Assembly (NCBI RefSeq): GCF_030445035.2
Contig: NC_080678.1
Coordinates: 58,047,087-58,111,086, forward strand
Direction of reading: 5' to 3'
Length of the DNA stretch: 64,000 nucleotides
From: Dasypus novemcinctus
Taxonomy: Eukaryota; Chordata; Mammalia; Cingulata; Dasypodidae
Both the position numbers and the translations under genes were made by a program. Within the stretch, counting starts at the first letter, position 1. Each line of letters opens with the position of its first letter. Below, piece after piece: positions 45,124-57,905 of this stretch. The notes below the pieces were generated by a model that saw only the letters and a program-made list of their open reading frames with translations, was not told where the DNA came from and did not search any database.

Positions 45124-47780
45124 CTGTAAGAGGAAAAGAAGTGATATTCCCCTCAAATGTCACATTTGCATTATTTCTCCAGTTTTCAGTTTTTTAAACT
45201 CTAATCTTCAGAGTTTAAGCTCATATAAAAATGATATAAAACGCCACATGGTTTAATGACTCATACAATTTAGGCTGAACTCAATTTGAACTCCATTTAA
45301 GATGTTATATCTACTAATTCATAAAAATCATTTCTATACCATTTACTCTAATATGTTTTTAGGTCAGCCCATTAGCTGTAACTTTTTACTGAGAGCTTAA
45401 TTTTATGATTTCTGTTTGAAATGTTTATTCCATTTTTAATAAATCAGTGCTCCAGGATTTTGTTGTTGGTTTTTCTCATTATTACCCTCAATTCCTTCTG
45501 TTTATAATTGTTCAGAGAAGATAACCTGTGAATATATTCTTATTTCATGTTATTTATTCATAGAGGTTTAACTTTATATTTTCTTAAAAATAGATATAGA
45601 AATTTTAGTGGATTAATATTTAGTGATGATATTAGCAGGTGGGTATTGACAGTTGCAATGTCATTGATTGGCAAGGTGCCAATATCTTTATTTGATTGGA
45701 TATTTTTCACAATTATCAGAATGGTAGCACCTTCCTGCATTTCCTCCTTCTTCTATCATTACTCCAAACCAAATGTTCTCTATGGGCTCACATTTCTTTC
45801 ATCCTGAAGCCATTCTTGGTGGTCCACAAGCCCTGATCCTCCCACTAGTCAGCAAATTCAGGAAACTGTGCAAAACAGGGCATAAGTTTGAGAAAATAAC
45901 TGTAGGCCCGAACAAGACTCCAGGATGTGTTAATGAAGCTTCTTCTCTCATTTGTTTTAACAGTAATTCAGGTTAAATAGTATGGTAGTTTTCAGTTTAC
46001 TAAATTTGGGAGTTGTTCCTATCTTTCCTATTAACTTTTCTCTTTAATACTCAGAGTTTCATAGCATCTCTTGCCATCTTCAAAGCATTCTCTAAGGCTC
46101 CTGGGCAAGAGCAAAATAACTTTAGCTGCCTATTTATTTCCACTGTGCAAACATGACTTAAAGGAGTGTCAACTCCAGCTACTAACTTTGGAGGACAGTA
46201 CTCACCCCTCTTTTCTTCTGGTTGGATGTTCATAAGTCTACTATGGCATTGTTAAGGTGCCTCCATTTGTTGGAGGTGGCATGGTCATCAATTTCTAAGC
46301 CAGAGTTACAGAAATTCAGAGACAAACTCATTAAAAGACTCCCACTGGTATTAGAGATGGTTACTCACATATTAATATGTGACCAATTTCTAGCCTGGGT
46401 TTAATATAAAAAGCAGAGATCTTGACCCATGCTATAGTAGTTCTCAGAATTATAACACAGCATTTATTATTATTTTATTTTCTTAAAAGATTTCTAGGTA
46501 TCTTTGTACTTTAATCAGACTCTTTATTTTGGGTTTTAACCCAGGAGGGATTGGATAACTAGCTTTTGTGTTCCCTGAGCAAAGCTCCATCCTTACACTT
46601 AACAGATTTCATTATAATTATCTGTTTATGTATCATTGACCCCCACTGGATTGCTGTATGATTTTTTATTTTTACAGCAAGGATTGCATTATATTCTCTT
46701 TTACATTTCCAGGAACTAACACAATACTTGGTGAATAACAGATGCCTAATATGTGTTGATTGAACAAACAAATGATTACTAAGTTTATTGCTCTCATAGG
46801 TGTTTTTTTCATCCTTTTTTAATTATCTAGATCAGGTTAGGAGAAACCTTAGTAGACAGATGAACTAATTTGTGGGTATAAAAAGCCACTAATTCTATCA
46901 AAATACCCAAGATCAGTTTTCAGAAAAAATTATTTTATGATTTTATTATAGCACTCATAAACACCACTTCCATAAATATGAGGCTCATACCTTTGGGGTG
47001 AGGGTAGGGAAGCTTTCTTCAGGATACACAAACTGTAACTCTGAACAACTGGATATTGGTCATTCAGCCAAAGTGTGTTTCAGAGAGGTCAGCCTATACT
47101 GCATAACCACAGGGAACAGTCTTAGGGTTAACACAGATCCCGTTTTGTTTTATTTTTAACCTTCTTATTCACTTTCCATACTGGAATAAGTTAATTTTCC
47201 AATAATAAAATGTAGAAACATGGAAACTTAGAAAAGTGAAATGAAAACAATAAAAATTCACCTTTATGCCAATGCTCAAATATAATCTTTATGCCAATGC
47301 TTGAAATTTGATATGACCAATGGCATCTCTTAGTTAAAGATTCACCTAGACACCATGGAGAAGTTGTCTTTTAAAATAAAATACAGTGTTTCTATCCAAA
47401 GATGTTTATTCAGGTTTCTTTTTGTCATGAAAACTCGTTATTTGTCAACCAACCTATTTGCCAACCAATCTCCCTCACACAAAAGTCATTTATTCTGAGT
47501 TGGATTCTTTGCCTCATTTCATTTTTATTTAAGCATTGGTTGCCAATTCTTAATAACTCCCAGCTTTGGTGCATTTTAGTGGAAGACTAAGTTTTCAACT
47601 TTGCAATGAAAGAAAAGAAAAAGTCTCTAAAGGAACAGTAGCATCAGTGCCCAGCATTCCCTCAAATTAAAGAAAAAAACAATAGTCCAAGTACAGATCA
47701 TGTCAAGTCATTTGATGAAAAGTGAATGACGGACTGCTGGTCCAACTATAAGAAGTTATCTCTGGAATAACTTTACCCAC
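45124..47780. other. A1CF intron with one L2 fragment
   Basis: An L2 3' end on the plus strand lies at 46625-46775 (acaatacttggtgaataaca ... gttgattgaac). A 25-base-period duplication of ctttatgccaatgct occurs at 47262 and 47287. The open frame at 46051-46233 minus is discussed under rejected items. Confidence 0.55.
46625..46775 (+). mobile_element. L2 3' end
   Basis: tttccaggaactaacacaat, acttggtgaataacagatgc and ctaatatgtgttgattgaac follow the L2 terminus. Confidence 0.55.
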
Positions 47781-47986
47781 CTGGGGAGCAAGTTTAATTC
47801 CTTGGGGTTTTAAAGTGACAGGATTCATTGGGGTGAGCTCCATCCCAGGCAAAATGTCATAGAGTTTGTCTTCTCTCTTGTCTCCTTTGACCTGATATCC
47901 ACGACCCAGGCCTGTGTATGCCAAATAGCCACGGCCGCCCAGTCCTCTTACTCCCGCAGCCCCTACAGGTACATTCATGTAAATTT
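47781..47986 (-). CDS. A1CF: A1CF exon: RG-rich region, with alternative 24-base start
   Basis: 206 bases, acceptor cattcctag, donor gtgggt. Two bases complete a Glu codon, giving EIYMNVPV before GAAGVRGLGGRGYLAYTGLG. The rest reads RGYQVKGDKREDKLYDILPG and ends at IKLAPQ on a codon boundary. A second AG lies exactly 24 bases into the exon (acceptor CCTGTAG, exon then ending at 47962). Its use drops the eight residues EIYMNVPV without changing frame, matching the two known A1CF isoforms that differ by these residues. The RG-rich block overlaps the region tied to nuclear import. The open frame continues past the donor, but only into intron. Confidence 0.96.
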
Positions 47987-49935
47987 CTAGGAATGTAAGA
48001 ATGATTAAACCGAATCAAACCACCAGAAAATCACCCTGAATCTTACTGTAATGGAAAAGTTAGCCCCAGTCACATTGATTATTGCCCTGAAGATGGGAAG
48101 AAAATTCTAGGATTCTAACATGACACTCAACATAACATAGGGTTTAGTCATGGGTATTTTTCCTTTAAAACTACCTATGGCAGAAAGCAATTCTATCAAA
48201 ACTACTGATAAATACATGAGAAACTTTAACATTTTGGTACACAGAAAAAACTTTGTAATTTTGGTCTTCAGTTAGCCTTTTGTTGATATTTTGCTAAATA
48301 GTAAGTCAAAATTGGGAAGACATTTATTAAAATATCCCAATTTAATATGACAAAATGTATTGAAATCAGTCTTGAGTAGACTGTCACTGATCAGAAAATC
48401 AGAAATGAATCCAGCTTCCCCAGTAATCTCACCCCCACTGATCTATTGGAAACCCAACATTTTGAAAATGTGTTTTTAAGTTTACCACCCTCTCTCCTAT
48501 GTTCCGTCAATGTGAGGCTTAAATTTCCATTGAGTCTCATGCATAGATTCCTTTTGATTTTTGTTTTGCCACATTGCTAATTTGATTTCTTATTGGTGCC
48601 ATATAGAAATAAGGCAAATTAAATTGATTAATCTCATCCATAAATATCATTCATTGATTCCTTTCGTATTATGAAATGGATATATTTTTTCTCTTGGAGT
48701 GAAGTTTATCTTTTTTCAACATTCCAACTGGTTGACAGCTTATATTTAATGTGTGGATTCTTAATGATGTGATTGTAGAGTATAAATATAGAATGTTTTA
48801 ATTATATAATTTGTCATCATATAGCTGGTTAACCTGAAGGAAATTCTAGTGATTTCTTTTGCATGACATTTTGGTGGGATTAATTGTATTGTGAATATCA
48901 AACTTTTAAGGCTGTTGAAAACGAAAGCCCCTAGGATAGTCAATACAGTTCTCTTAAAAAATAGCGAAATACTGTAAGATAAGTGTTTCAACAGTAATAT
49001 TGTGGTGTACTCTCTCTTCTAAGTCAATCCGATGGAAAGATTTAAAAATGCACTCAATGTTGAATTGCCCAGATGGGTGTCCTATTTGAAGGAAGGGACT
49101 GGGACACTATTGGTATTAGTCACATCCCAATACAACTACCTTGAAGGAGCTCATAAGGCAGAAACAATCTAGTTTCTTAGAAATTAAAAGTGCTTTCCTT
49201 ATCTTCTACTTTGCTTGAACAACTGAGCTCTGAAAACTGCTTAAACAGTTAGAATTCTTACCGGATTCAAATAGAAAATATTTAATTGTCTGGCAGTCAT
49301 ATTGACCCCTCTTCCCCTCTTTGGAATTTGCTTTTTAGCTCCCCATATCCTGGAGAAATACATTTGTTTCCTTAATAGTGTTACTTTTTATGAAGGCATA
49401 ACACATATTCCTTGAGGGAGAACAGATGAGAGCATCTCATATAGCTGTTAGAATAGGTTTATGATAATTTGTGGTTTATGCATGACGATGCTGCTACTGA
49501 GTCACCGTCCAGTACCACATGCCTTAAAATGTTTTTGCACTTTGAAGTACATGGTTTGCATTGGATTTTTCTGCTCTCACCTGGAGGTTTTGTAATGAGT
49601 CACATACGACTTCAAGGTGGCTGTCCTGTGATAAGGAAGAAGCTAATGATAATGAAACAGTATTAATACATGCAAATTTTATGGCCCCATGTATAGATCA
49701 AGTTTGTACTTTAGGCTCATTTGAGTTATGTTCAGACCAGGTTTTCTTAATAACCAGTTGTAATGTGAAAAAAAAAATCTTTATGGAAGGAAACTGCTGG
49801 TATAATATTTGATTTTTAGTAAACAATTTTCCAGTCCTTTTCTCCCAGTAGACCCATCTGATTTTCTAAGGCTATTGCAATTCAAGTAATTTGAAATCTT
49901 GGGATTACTCTAAGGCAAGAGCTGGCTGGTGTTAC
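47987..49935. other. A1CF intron, nothing recognised
   Basis: AT-rich unique sequence with no clear transposon. Alternative exon not seen. Confidence 0.6.
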
Positions 49936-50209
49936 CTCTAACAGAAGGTGCTCGGATAATGGCCCGGTTCCCAAGGTGTCCTTTGTTGGCTGGGAAATGA
50001 AGGCTGGGAATCGCTGCATAGGCCTGGGGGGCATAGAAGACGGGAGCTCCAAGGTAGGTTGTGGTGGGATCATAAACAGGACCCAAAGAGTAGGTATATT
50101 CTCCTTGCAGCATGGAGCCCCGTCCACCTGTGCCTCGGGTGTATCTAACGTAACTGTCCTTGTCCACTGGTTTGGCTAGGGTCACTTCAATGGGGGAACC
50201 ATCCAGCAC
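49936..50209 (-). CDS. A1CF: A1CF exon: end of RRM3 and Tyr/Gly/Pro-rich linker
   Basis: 274 bases, acceptor ctttataacag, donor gtaaca. It starts with VLDGSPIEVTLAKP, the last strand of RRM3. Then comes a low-charge linker with TRGTGGRGSMLQGEYTYSLG and YDPTTTYLGAPVFYAPQ, ending AIIRAPSVR plus the first base of the next codon. In published work the nuclear-localisation segment of the protein spans roughly residues 360-409, which corresponds to the end of this exon and the start of the next. A plus-strand open frame over the same bases is a shadow. Confidence 0.97.
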
Positions 50210-53200
50210 CTGTTATAAAGAGAAAGAAAAAACAATGTGAGAAAATATGAAGATAACCAAGTATGACAGACCTCCAGCAACGTGTGTCCTCCTAAGTGTT
50301 AGCCCATTTGCTGCCATTTTTACTGGTTGTTTAATTCAAATGTAGCTTGTCTTGTCTTTTTATAGGTTTGTGTTTATGGGCCAGTTAATTTTCCCTGATT
50401 GTTTTTGTTGGCAAATTACATAAACTGTCAACGGGTTTGGCAGGAACATATTGGCCACTGTCCATTCATATATTAGTTATAAATTATCTGGATACAGTCA
50501 CTGAGACAGAGAATTATGTAACATTTTTAGTGCTCTCTCTATATATTTAAATATTACATTTATATGATTATATAATCCTAAGAAATTTAGGTTCATTGTG
50601 GGTGGAATGTGGCCACCACTAACCTAGCACAGTACAATGAAGGCGAAAAGAAATTGGTAAATAGAGCTTAACAATTATTAACATCTTGGCTTGGACGGTA
50701 TAGTCAGATCTTTCCAGATGACAGTGAAAATATTGCTTCTTAGAGTAGCTGTACAATAGTAAGTTTTCCCTGGGGAAGAAGGCTTAAGTGGGGCCTTATT
50801 CAAGGAAGGTGAATCTAGGAGGCTATAGCAATGTCCTGCACAGGTACTTCCTTGTGAAACAAACTTGTGATTTAGAGGAATCTCTTTTGAACTGTTTGGA
50901 ACTAATGAATGGGGATGACTGGCAGGTGCTTCATTGAGATTTCTCAAATCATGCACCACTTAAAAGGAGTCCTCAAGAATTATTGATGTCATCTTTTCCT
51001 ACTGAAACTTTTGATATTACAAAATGTTGAAGATAATGTAGGTAGGTCTACATAAGCACCTCATTTCCATGCATTGTTTGCATGCAAAAAAGATGGCTCT
51101 CAGGAAATACTTGATAGATCAATGTGTTCCTTATCCTATGAGAAAGCATTTGCATCTTCTTTCAAATAAAAATGAGCTGGGCCTCTATTTTATATAAAGA
51201 AAACAAATGATATAAAGTGTTTGTGCAAAAGTTCTCTTTCACAGCAGCTGGAGTGTGTATCCTTATTTTCTGATTTCATGAACAACTTAGTGGTTCCTGA
51301 TCATTGATATTTGCCAGACAAAGCTTGTGCTGCTTGTCATCCTGAGCTCTGACATTTCACTCAGCCTCTTGGGCAGTTTGTCCCCAGTTTCATGTATCTA
51401 TTCTACTTTTTAGTAGCAATATAGCAATGTCAAATATATTAGATGGGACACATTGAGAGACAGTCTGAAGGTAGGTGATATTCAACTATCTTATATTCAT
51501 GTTGATGCAATTAGAATAAACAGACTTGGAGTATTGAAGGAAGGGGATGCCCTTGAAGGTAAGACTCTTTATATCTCTAGTCCTGCCTTGAGTTAGGAGA
51601 GTTGAGTTGGTTTCTGCTTTTAGGCACTTCCATATCAAAAGCTATTTTGAATGAAATAGTTCCTTACTGAAAAGTTAGATTTCTTTTTGTAATAGATTTC
51701 GTTCTGCATTCCTCTGCCCCTCCAACAGTGTTTCAAATTCAGTATTTAGTACTTTGGTTAGACTTCAAGAGTTAGAACTATTTCTTATTATGGTATAGCC
51801 TCCAACCCAGGAAACTGTCTTGCAGATTATAAGCATGCACAAGTATTTATAGAATAAATGAACAGTCACATCCAAAGCTCAGTTCATCACATTTCTTTCC
51901 AAATAGGCTTCCCTTCCTGACTTCCCTAAAGCATTATCCTTGTCCCCCATATTGAAAATTTATAATGGCCTTGACTCATCCTTCTGTCTCATCCATATAT
52001 TGAATCTCCTGAGTCCTTTGAACTCATCCCCCATAATCCCACATAAAGTTGTTTCATACATTCCATTCCCACTTTAGTTCCACCTTTATTTCTTCCATTT
52101 AGGAATCATAATCCAGAAGGTCCAGGATTCCATATAAAGCAGCCTCCCAGAGCCTTCCAGAGAAGGAGGAGGCTGGAAAACAGTGAAGGGAGTTCTGTAG
52201 GGCAAAGAGAGGATCTCCCAGTGCAGGGTCTGGAATAGGATTGAATTTGGCCAATGGGGATTCCCAGTAGGAGATTGAAGAGAAGGCGAACAGTGAGTTC
52301 AGGATATTTATTCTCCAGGCCTCCTTTCTGAGGGGTCCTCTTGGGCTGGCTGGGCTTCTTGGCCAAAGGTCACTATTTCTCTCAAAAAGACCTGCTCTAC
52401 ACAATTCTCTCCTCTTCCAGGATTCCTGTTATTTCTCCAGAACCCTGTCACTTTGACTCCATGAGTGTTGGTAACAACATCACTGCAGCAAGCCCCAAGT
52501 TCCTGTACTATATCTTGTAATCCTCCTACCACTCCCCCCATACCTTATAACTTAGCCCCTTTGCCATCTGTGTCCTATTGAGACCTTGACAGATGCAAAG
52601 CCCAATCAGTAAAACAGCTCTGTATGCATTGTGTTCTAACTAAATTGATCTAGTTTTTGCTGTTCTCCAATCATGCCTCTTTCCAAATTCTGTGCCCCTG
52701 TTTAAGACTGTCTTTCCTTTTCCATATCTTGTCTATTGGATTACTACCTGGTTTTCATGACTTCTCCTAGATGTTATCCTCTCATCTCTATAAGGATTTT
52801 CTGGTTTATGAACCACCTTTCCTTCCTTTGAACCTTCTTACCACTTTTTTATGATTCTTAGCTCTCTGTCCTTTGCAAAGGTGTTTGTGTACCTACCTGT
52901 ATTATACCTCAGGTAAATTTTAGCCCTTTGGTCCCTTTTTTGGTTTGATTCTTTTTGTATCTCAGATGTTACTTAGTATTATAACTACATACAGCAGGTT
53001 TTCAGTTTTTATTAGATTGCTATGTAAATATTATATTATTTTTTATAAGCAAATTAGTAGCAAGTGTGCAAAAGTTGGTCTTCCCCAGACTCCAGTCTCG
53101 GCAAGGTGAGAGTTTCAAAGCCTTACAGAGTTGGGAGATCAAACTCTGAAGGGCAGAATGGTAACAACTATCTTGACATCTTTTCTCATCAACAGCCTCC

Positions 53201-53570
53201 AAAACACTTCACTACAAAGGTGATATTCTCTTTGTGGTAATGACAGAAAATTAGAAGTGGGAGAAATACCTTGGAAATAATATACTCCAATTCTCTCTCT
53301 CTAAGGAAATTGAAGGGCAGCAACCTGTCTAAGATCAATCAAAATTAGAGGTAGAGTTAGACATATAAGCCACCTTTTCATTGTATTTTCATCACTTCTC
53401 TTTTGTGTATCTTAAATGGACTAAGGTAGCCATATCAGAGAAAGCCTTAGTGACCTAGTCATGTAAGATTGTTCCTTTGAATAAAATTTCCACACCAAAT
53501 ATTGATGGAATCTCTACATAATTTTTCTTGGTCCTTAGTAAGTTACTTATCAAAAGATCTACTTCATTAC
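50210..53570. other. A1CF intron, mostly unrecognised
   Basis: Holds an ancient SINE-like fragment near 53230-53400 (gcaacctgtctaagatcaat). The GC-richer stretch 52090-52560 has open minus-strand frames and is repeat-like but unnamed. No exon features. Confidence 0.5.
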
Positions 53571-53668
53571 CTTTCCATTTAAAGCTTTCATAGCCTCAAC
53601 TGCATCCTCTCGGTTACTGAAGTGCACGAAGGCATAGTCTCGGATTTTCTTCACTCTCTCCACAGCAC
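53571..53668 (-). CDS. A1CF: A1CF exon: core of RRM3 with RNP1
   Basis: 98 bases, acceptor ctatttacag, donor gtaatg. Two bases finish the Gly codon begun in the exon at 60221-60385, then 32 codons follow. The sequence [20 protein letters not shown] holds the RNP1 strand (RDYAFVHF) with the aromatic residues that stack on RNA bases. The helix [12 protein letters not shown] follows. The exon ends on a codon boundary. It sits between a 6.6-kb intron with two SINEs and a 3.4-kb intron without clear young insertions. Confidence 0.97.
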
Positions 53669-53860
53669 CTGTAAATAGAGTGAAAGTAGCTCCATTAGCA
53701 AACTTGAGATAGCACTGAAGATGAAATATTCAGCGTTTAGCTTCCAAGAATATTTGATTCACTTTTTGGGGGGTGAAGTGGGATCCAATACTCACAGGTA
53801 AGGATGTCATCAAGAAAATTTCATGTGTCCAGGTTTTTAAAATCTACACATTCAAAAGAA

Positions 53861-54240
53861 GGTTTGTTTTTTTTTTTTTTAAGATTTATTTATTTATTTA
53901 ATCCCCCCCCCACCCCAGTTGTCTGTTCTCTGTGTCTATTTTGCTGCATCTTGTTTCTTTGTCCGCTCCTCTTGTCGTCAGTGGCACGGGAAGTGTGGGC
54001 GGCGCCATTCCTGCGCAGGCTGCACTTTTCTTTCGCGCTAGGTGGCTCTCCTTACGGGTGCACTCCTTGCACGTGGGGCTCCCCTACACCGGGGACACCC
54101 CTGTGTGGGGCGGCACTCCTTGCGGGCATCAGCACTGCGCATGGGCCAGCTCCACACGGGTCAAGGAGGCCCGGGGCTTGAACCGCGGATCTCCCATGTG
54201 GTAGACGGGCGTCCTAACCACTGGGCCAAGTCCGTTTCCC
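53861..54240 (-). mobile_element. DAS SINE, full-length, well preserved
   Basis: Reversed SINE with B box ggttcaagccc (54184-54174) and A box tggcccagtgg (54228-54218), both perfect. The T-rich start is its A tail, with a C-run and tctctgtgtctattttgctg. Flanks share aagaag near 53856 and at 54241. It sits in the A1CF intron in the same orientation as the gene; many CpG pairs remain, so it is young. Plus-strand frames across it are spurious. Confidence 0.93.
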
Positions 54241-56336
54241 AAGAAGATTTTTTTGTACTTTTTTATGACACCTATATTATTCCTTATTATAATTGGTTAT
54301 GGACTTGTGTTTTTTACTTCTTGAAGGGCAGAGATGACATCTTACTTTGCATCTTATATAATGTAAAAATAGCATCTAACACATGGTAAAATATTTGTTG
54401 AATAGAGGTGAACTCAATTATTGGTCATCTTATAAACATATATTTAGGGAACTGCCTTTTCAAACTTTATGTTCCCCTTCCCTCCCCTGAAATACCTTAT
54501 CTATTTTGTCTTAGATAACAGCATTTTAGAATTAGGAGGGACTTTAGCAATGATTTACTTTATTTTTTTTTTAATTAAATTTACTTAAGTTTAATTATTT
54601 TCTAACTTAAAGATTAGGAAATTAAGGTTCTGACTAGGTGAGATTTATGAGTATGCACAGCTAGGAACTATAACACAAATCTTCTTTTCTAATACTCTTG
54701 ATTAAAAAAATTTTTTTTTCTGAAAGAACATCTGAGACACAAGATGGTATCCTACCATTCTGTTCATGATATCTAAAGGCTAAAGGCTGGAACAATATAG
54801 ATATCCACTAATTCTACGTTGAGGAATGTCTTTTGCAGAAATACTCGCTAGGATCACATGTAAGGATACCAATTACACTACTATTGTAATAGCAAAAATG
54901 AAGCAACCTAAATTCCATTTTTGGGGGAGTGATTAATTATGTTGCATTTATACCAAGAAACACCAAGGAATCCTTAAAGAGAATAAAATAGACCTATATG
55001 TATGTACATAGAAATATCTAAGCCCTGTTGTTAAATTTAAAAGGTACAAAATAATAAAAGAAAATCTGAGCTTCCAAAACATGGTTTGTTATTTTTAAAT
55101 GCTCTCCCCCCTTTTTTTCCACAGTGAAGAATTTTCCCTGTATCAGCCACACATTCTTGAGTAATCAATTTTCACCCTATTACAATTGACTTCAAGTTAA
55201 AAATTCCAAGTAAGCATGAAAAAAGCATTAACAATTCTAAGTAACAGATTAAAGGTTGTACTTCTCTTTTAAAATAGTGTTTTCGCTTTATTCTACTTCC
55301 ATGTCATTTGTTAAAGGAACCATATATGAAACAACATATTTGAAAAGTCGAAGAAATATTTTCATAGACAGTCACAAGAACTGCAGGAAAACAATTGACT
55401 TTTATTCGTCTTGAAAAATAAAGTGCATCAATGGCTATATTGCAAATAATATTGACTATAATATTGACTATTTCTCTAGGCATTATATTGGCATATAATT
55501 AATTATACTTTGCAGTGTTTAGCTATTAGGTATTATTTTGCTGATAATATAAATGAACTTATACAGCAGTTATACTGAATTACACTTAACAACAGCTTTT
55601 AACAATTCAGTCAAGGAACTAAAAACTATGTGTCTACATCTACCAGGTGAGTGGATTTTATGATATGAAGTTTTATCCCAGCAAAGCACTGAACTAGCAG
55701 ATACTTCACTTTCAGGGTTAGTAGCATTTAGAGTGCATTATTCCACTGCAGCACTTCTTTGAGGAAGAATAAAAGGTGATCTGTCCATAAAGCTGCTATT
55801 GAGAAAGGTAAACATAATGGAATAGGGAAAAGGCCACTCACTGATGTCAAACTTGCATTGCAAGTATTTACTCACTGTTGTCCTTTAAATCATAGAGAAT
55901 CTTAAAAAGAAGCCATTTCAATTTAATCCCCAGCCCATGTCATTTAATTTTTATGTAAGTTTGCTTGTATTCTTTCATAAATGTCAAAAGCCAACAAGTG
56001 GTCATTTAACAAGATTGGGTTTGTGGGGGAAGAGGAGGCCAAAGACACATCTGATTTCTACTGATAAGTACATTTAAGCAGCAGAGCTTGTGCCCTTATC
56101 AGTGCTTGTCAGAATAAAGAGGCGCTAAGGCTTGAGGTACTGAACACAAGAAATCAATGTCACTATCAGTAACATACTTCGTCCATATAGAAGGAACTCT
56201 TAGTATTAAATGGTAAGTAGAAAAGAAAAGCTTCGTTTTCTGATTCCTTAATATCCATTAATTTCTCTGCCCAACACTATCCATCATTTTACCTCACTTT
56301 AAATAAAAGGTCACTTTTATTATTTTTTTAAATAAA
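54241..56336. other. A1CF intron, nothing recognised
   Basis: Apart from an ancient SINE-like remnant around 54520-54690 (ttttagaattaggagggact), no named repeat or exon. Confidence 0.5.
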
Positions 56337-56348
56337 AAATGTGCTGTT

Positions 56349-56774
56349 TATTTAAGAGTAATTTTTTTCTCTCCCCTTTCCCCTCCACCCCCCTCCCGCC
56401 CCCACTGTTGTCTGTCTCTGTGTCCATTCCCTGTGTGTTCTTCTGTGACCGCTTCTATCCTTATCAGTAGCACCGGGAATCTGTGTCTCTTTTTGTTGCA
56501 TCATCTTGCTGCATCAGCTCTCTGTGTGTGCAGCGTCACTTCAGGGCAGGCTGCACTTTTTTCATGTAGGGTAGCTCTTCTTTACAGGGTGTACTCCTTG
56601 TGCATGGGGCTCCCCTACACAGGGGACGCCCCTGTGTGACACGGCACTCCTTACATGCATCAGCATTGCGCGTGGGCCAGCGCATCACATGGGTCAGAAA
56701 GCCCTGGGTTTGAACCCTGGACCTTCCATGTGGTAGGTGGATGCTCCAGAAATTGAGCCAAATCCACTTCCCAC
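56349..56774 (-). mobile_element. DAS SINE, full-length
   Basis: Reversed SINE: C-rich start, gtctctgtgtccattccctg, ctgtgaccgcttctatcctt, gggtttgaaccctgg (B box region) and aaattgagccaaatccactt. Flanked by aaatgtgctgtt (56337-56348) and aaatgtgctatt (56775-56786), 11 of 12 alike. Same orientation as A1CF. Confidence 0.93.
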
Positions 56775-57027
56775 AAATGTGCTATTATCATCACAGTTTC
56801 TCAGGACATTACTCCCCCTTATGTTTATACACACACACTTTCATAAATACACTCTCTCTCTATTTACCTATTTATGGATTGAATGATATTTTTTCTCTCT
56901 TTTACTGAAATAGATATTTTTTAAGGTCAAGGCCACTATCTCATATCTTAGTATTCTCCTTAGACTAGAGATTAGGACCACAGCTTTTATAGGGAAGATA
57001 CTGAAATACTGGGTAATTATTTATAAA

Positions 57028-57130
57028 GAAATAAAAAAAGGAAGGAAGAAAGGAAAAAAGAGAGGGAGAGAAAGAAGGAGAAGGGGAGGAAAGAATAGAG
57101 TAATGGAGCAGAAGAGTAAGAAGAAAGGAA
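57028..57130. repeat. Purine-rich tract
   Basis: About 100 bases almost only A and G (gaaggaagaaaggaaaaaag, gagggagagaaagaaggaga). In A1CF RNA it would be a long pyrimidine tract, deep in the 6.6-kb intron. Confidence 0.85.
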
Positions 57131-57569
57131 AACTGTTGCATGTAACATTCCAAAAATAAAAAATGTACCCACTAATCTCATTTCCTTTCATATAGTGAGA
57201 TTAAAAATCTTGACTATAAGTGTATTATTAGGTTCAGAAGAGAGTCTTGACTCACAAAAGAGAAAAACAATTAGCACAATGGTGACTTTAAATAAAAATT
57301 TTCCATAACTTGATAATGATTTGCCTTATAGCATGATGTTTTGAAATCCTAAACTCCTACATACATACATATAAATATATTTCTGTATATTTCTACACAC
57401 TATACAGAAAGAGAATTGGAAATACAGGGACCAAAATGTTAGTAGAGATTACTTTAAGAGTGAGGAGAAAGAGCTGGGCAGAACAAAGGGAAATTTAATG
57501 TTCAAATTATAGATAGGCATTTTACAAATATTTTGCAATCATTATTTATATTATTAGTATAATATAATA

Positions 57570-57905
57570 ATATTAGAAAACTTCCCATTTTAATGATTTC
57601 TGAGTGTACAATTCAGTGGTATTAATTACATTTTCACAATATTATGCTACCATCATCAATATAACCATTACCAAAACTTTTTCATCACCCCAAACAGAAA
57701 CCTACCCATTAACTAATAACTCCCAACTTCCCCTTCCCTCGGTACCTGGTAACCTCTAATCTACTTTCTGTCTCTATTAATTTGCTTATTTTAGATACTT
57801 CCTATAAGCAGAATCGTACAATAGCTTTCCATTTGTGTCTTGCTTATTTCACTCAATGCTTGAAGTTTCATCCATGATGTAGCATGTATCAAATCTTATT
57901 TTTAT
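57570..57905 (-). mobile_element. Old L1 3' UTR fragment
   Basis: gagtgtacaattcagtggta, accattaccaaaactttttc, ataagcagaatcgtacaata and ttgcttatttcactcaatgc are the reversed L1M 3' UTR. Confidence 0.85.

Noticed and set aside
46051..46233. 60-codon minus-strand frame in an A1CF intron ending KMARDAMKL
   Set aside because: It looks somewhat protein-like but matches no A1CF segment I know, would break the exon junction between IKLAPQ and ILEEIC, and has no convincing splice context.
52099..52541. Three overlapping minus-strand frames of 77-101 codons
   Set aside because: Overlap of several frames in a GC-richer intron segment without a domain suggests chance or an old repeat rather than an exon.
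53804..54389. Plus-strand open frames of 90-125 codons
   Set aside because: Antisense translation of a DAS SINE; the frames exist because the young SINE is GC-rich and has few stops.
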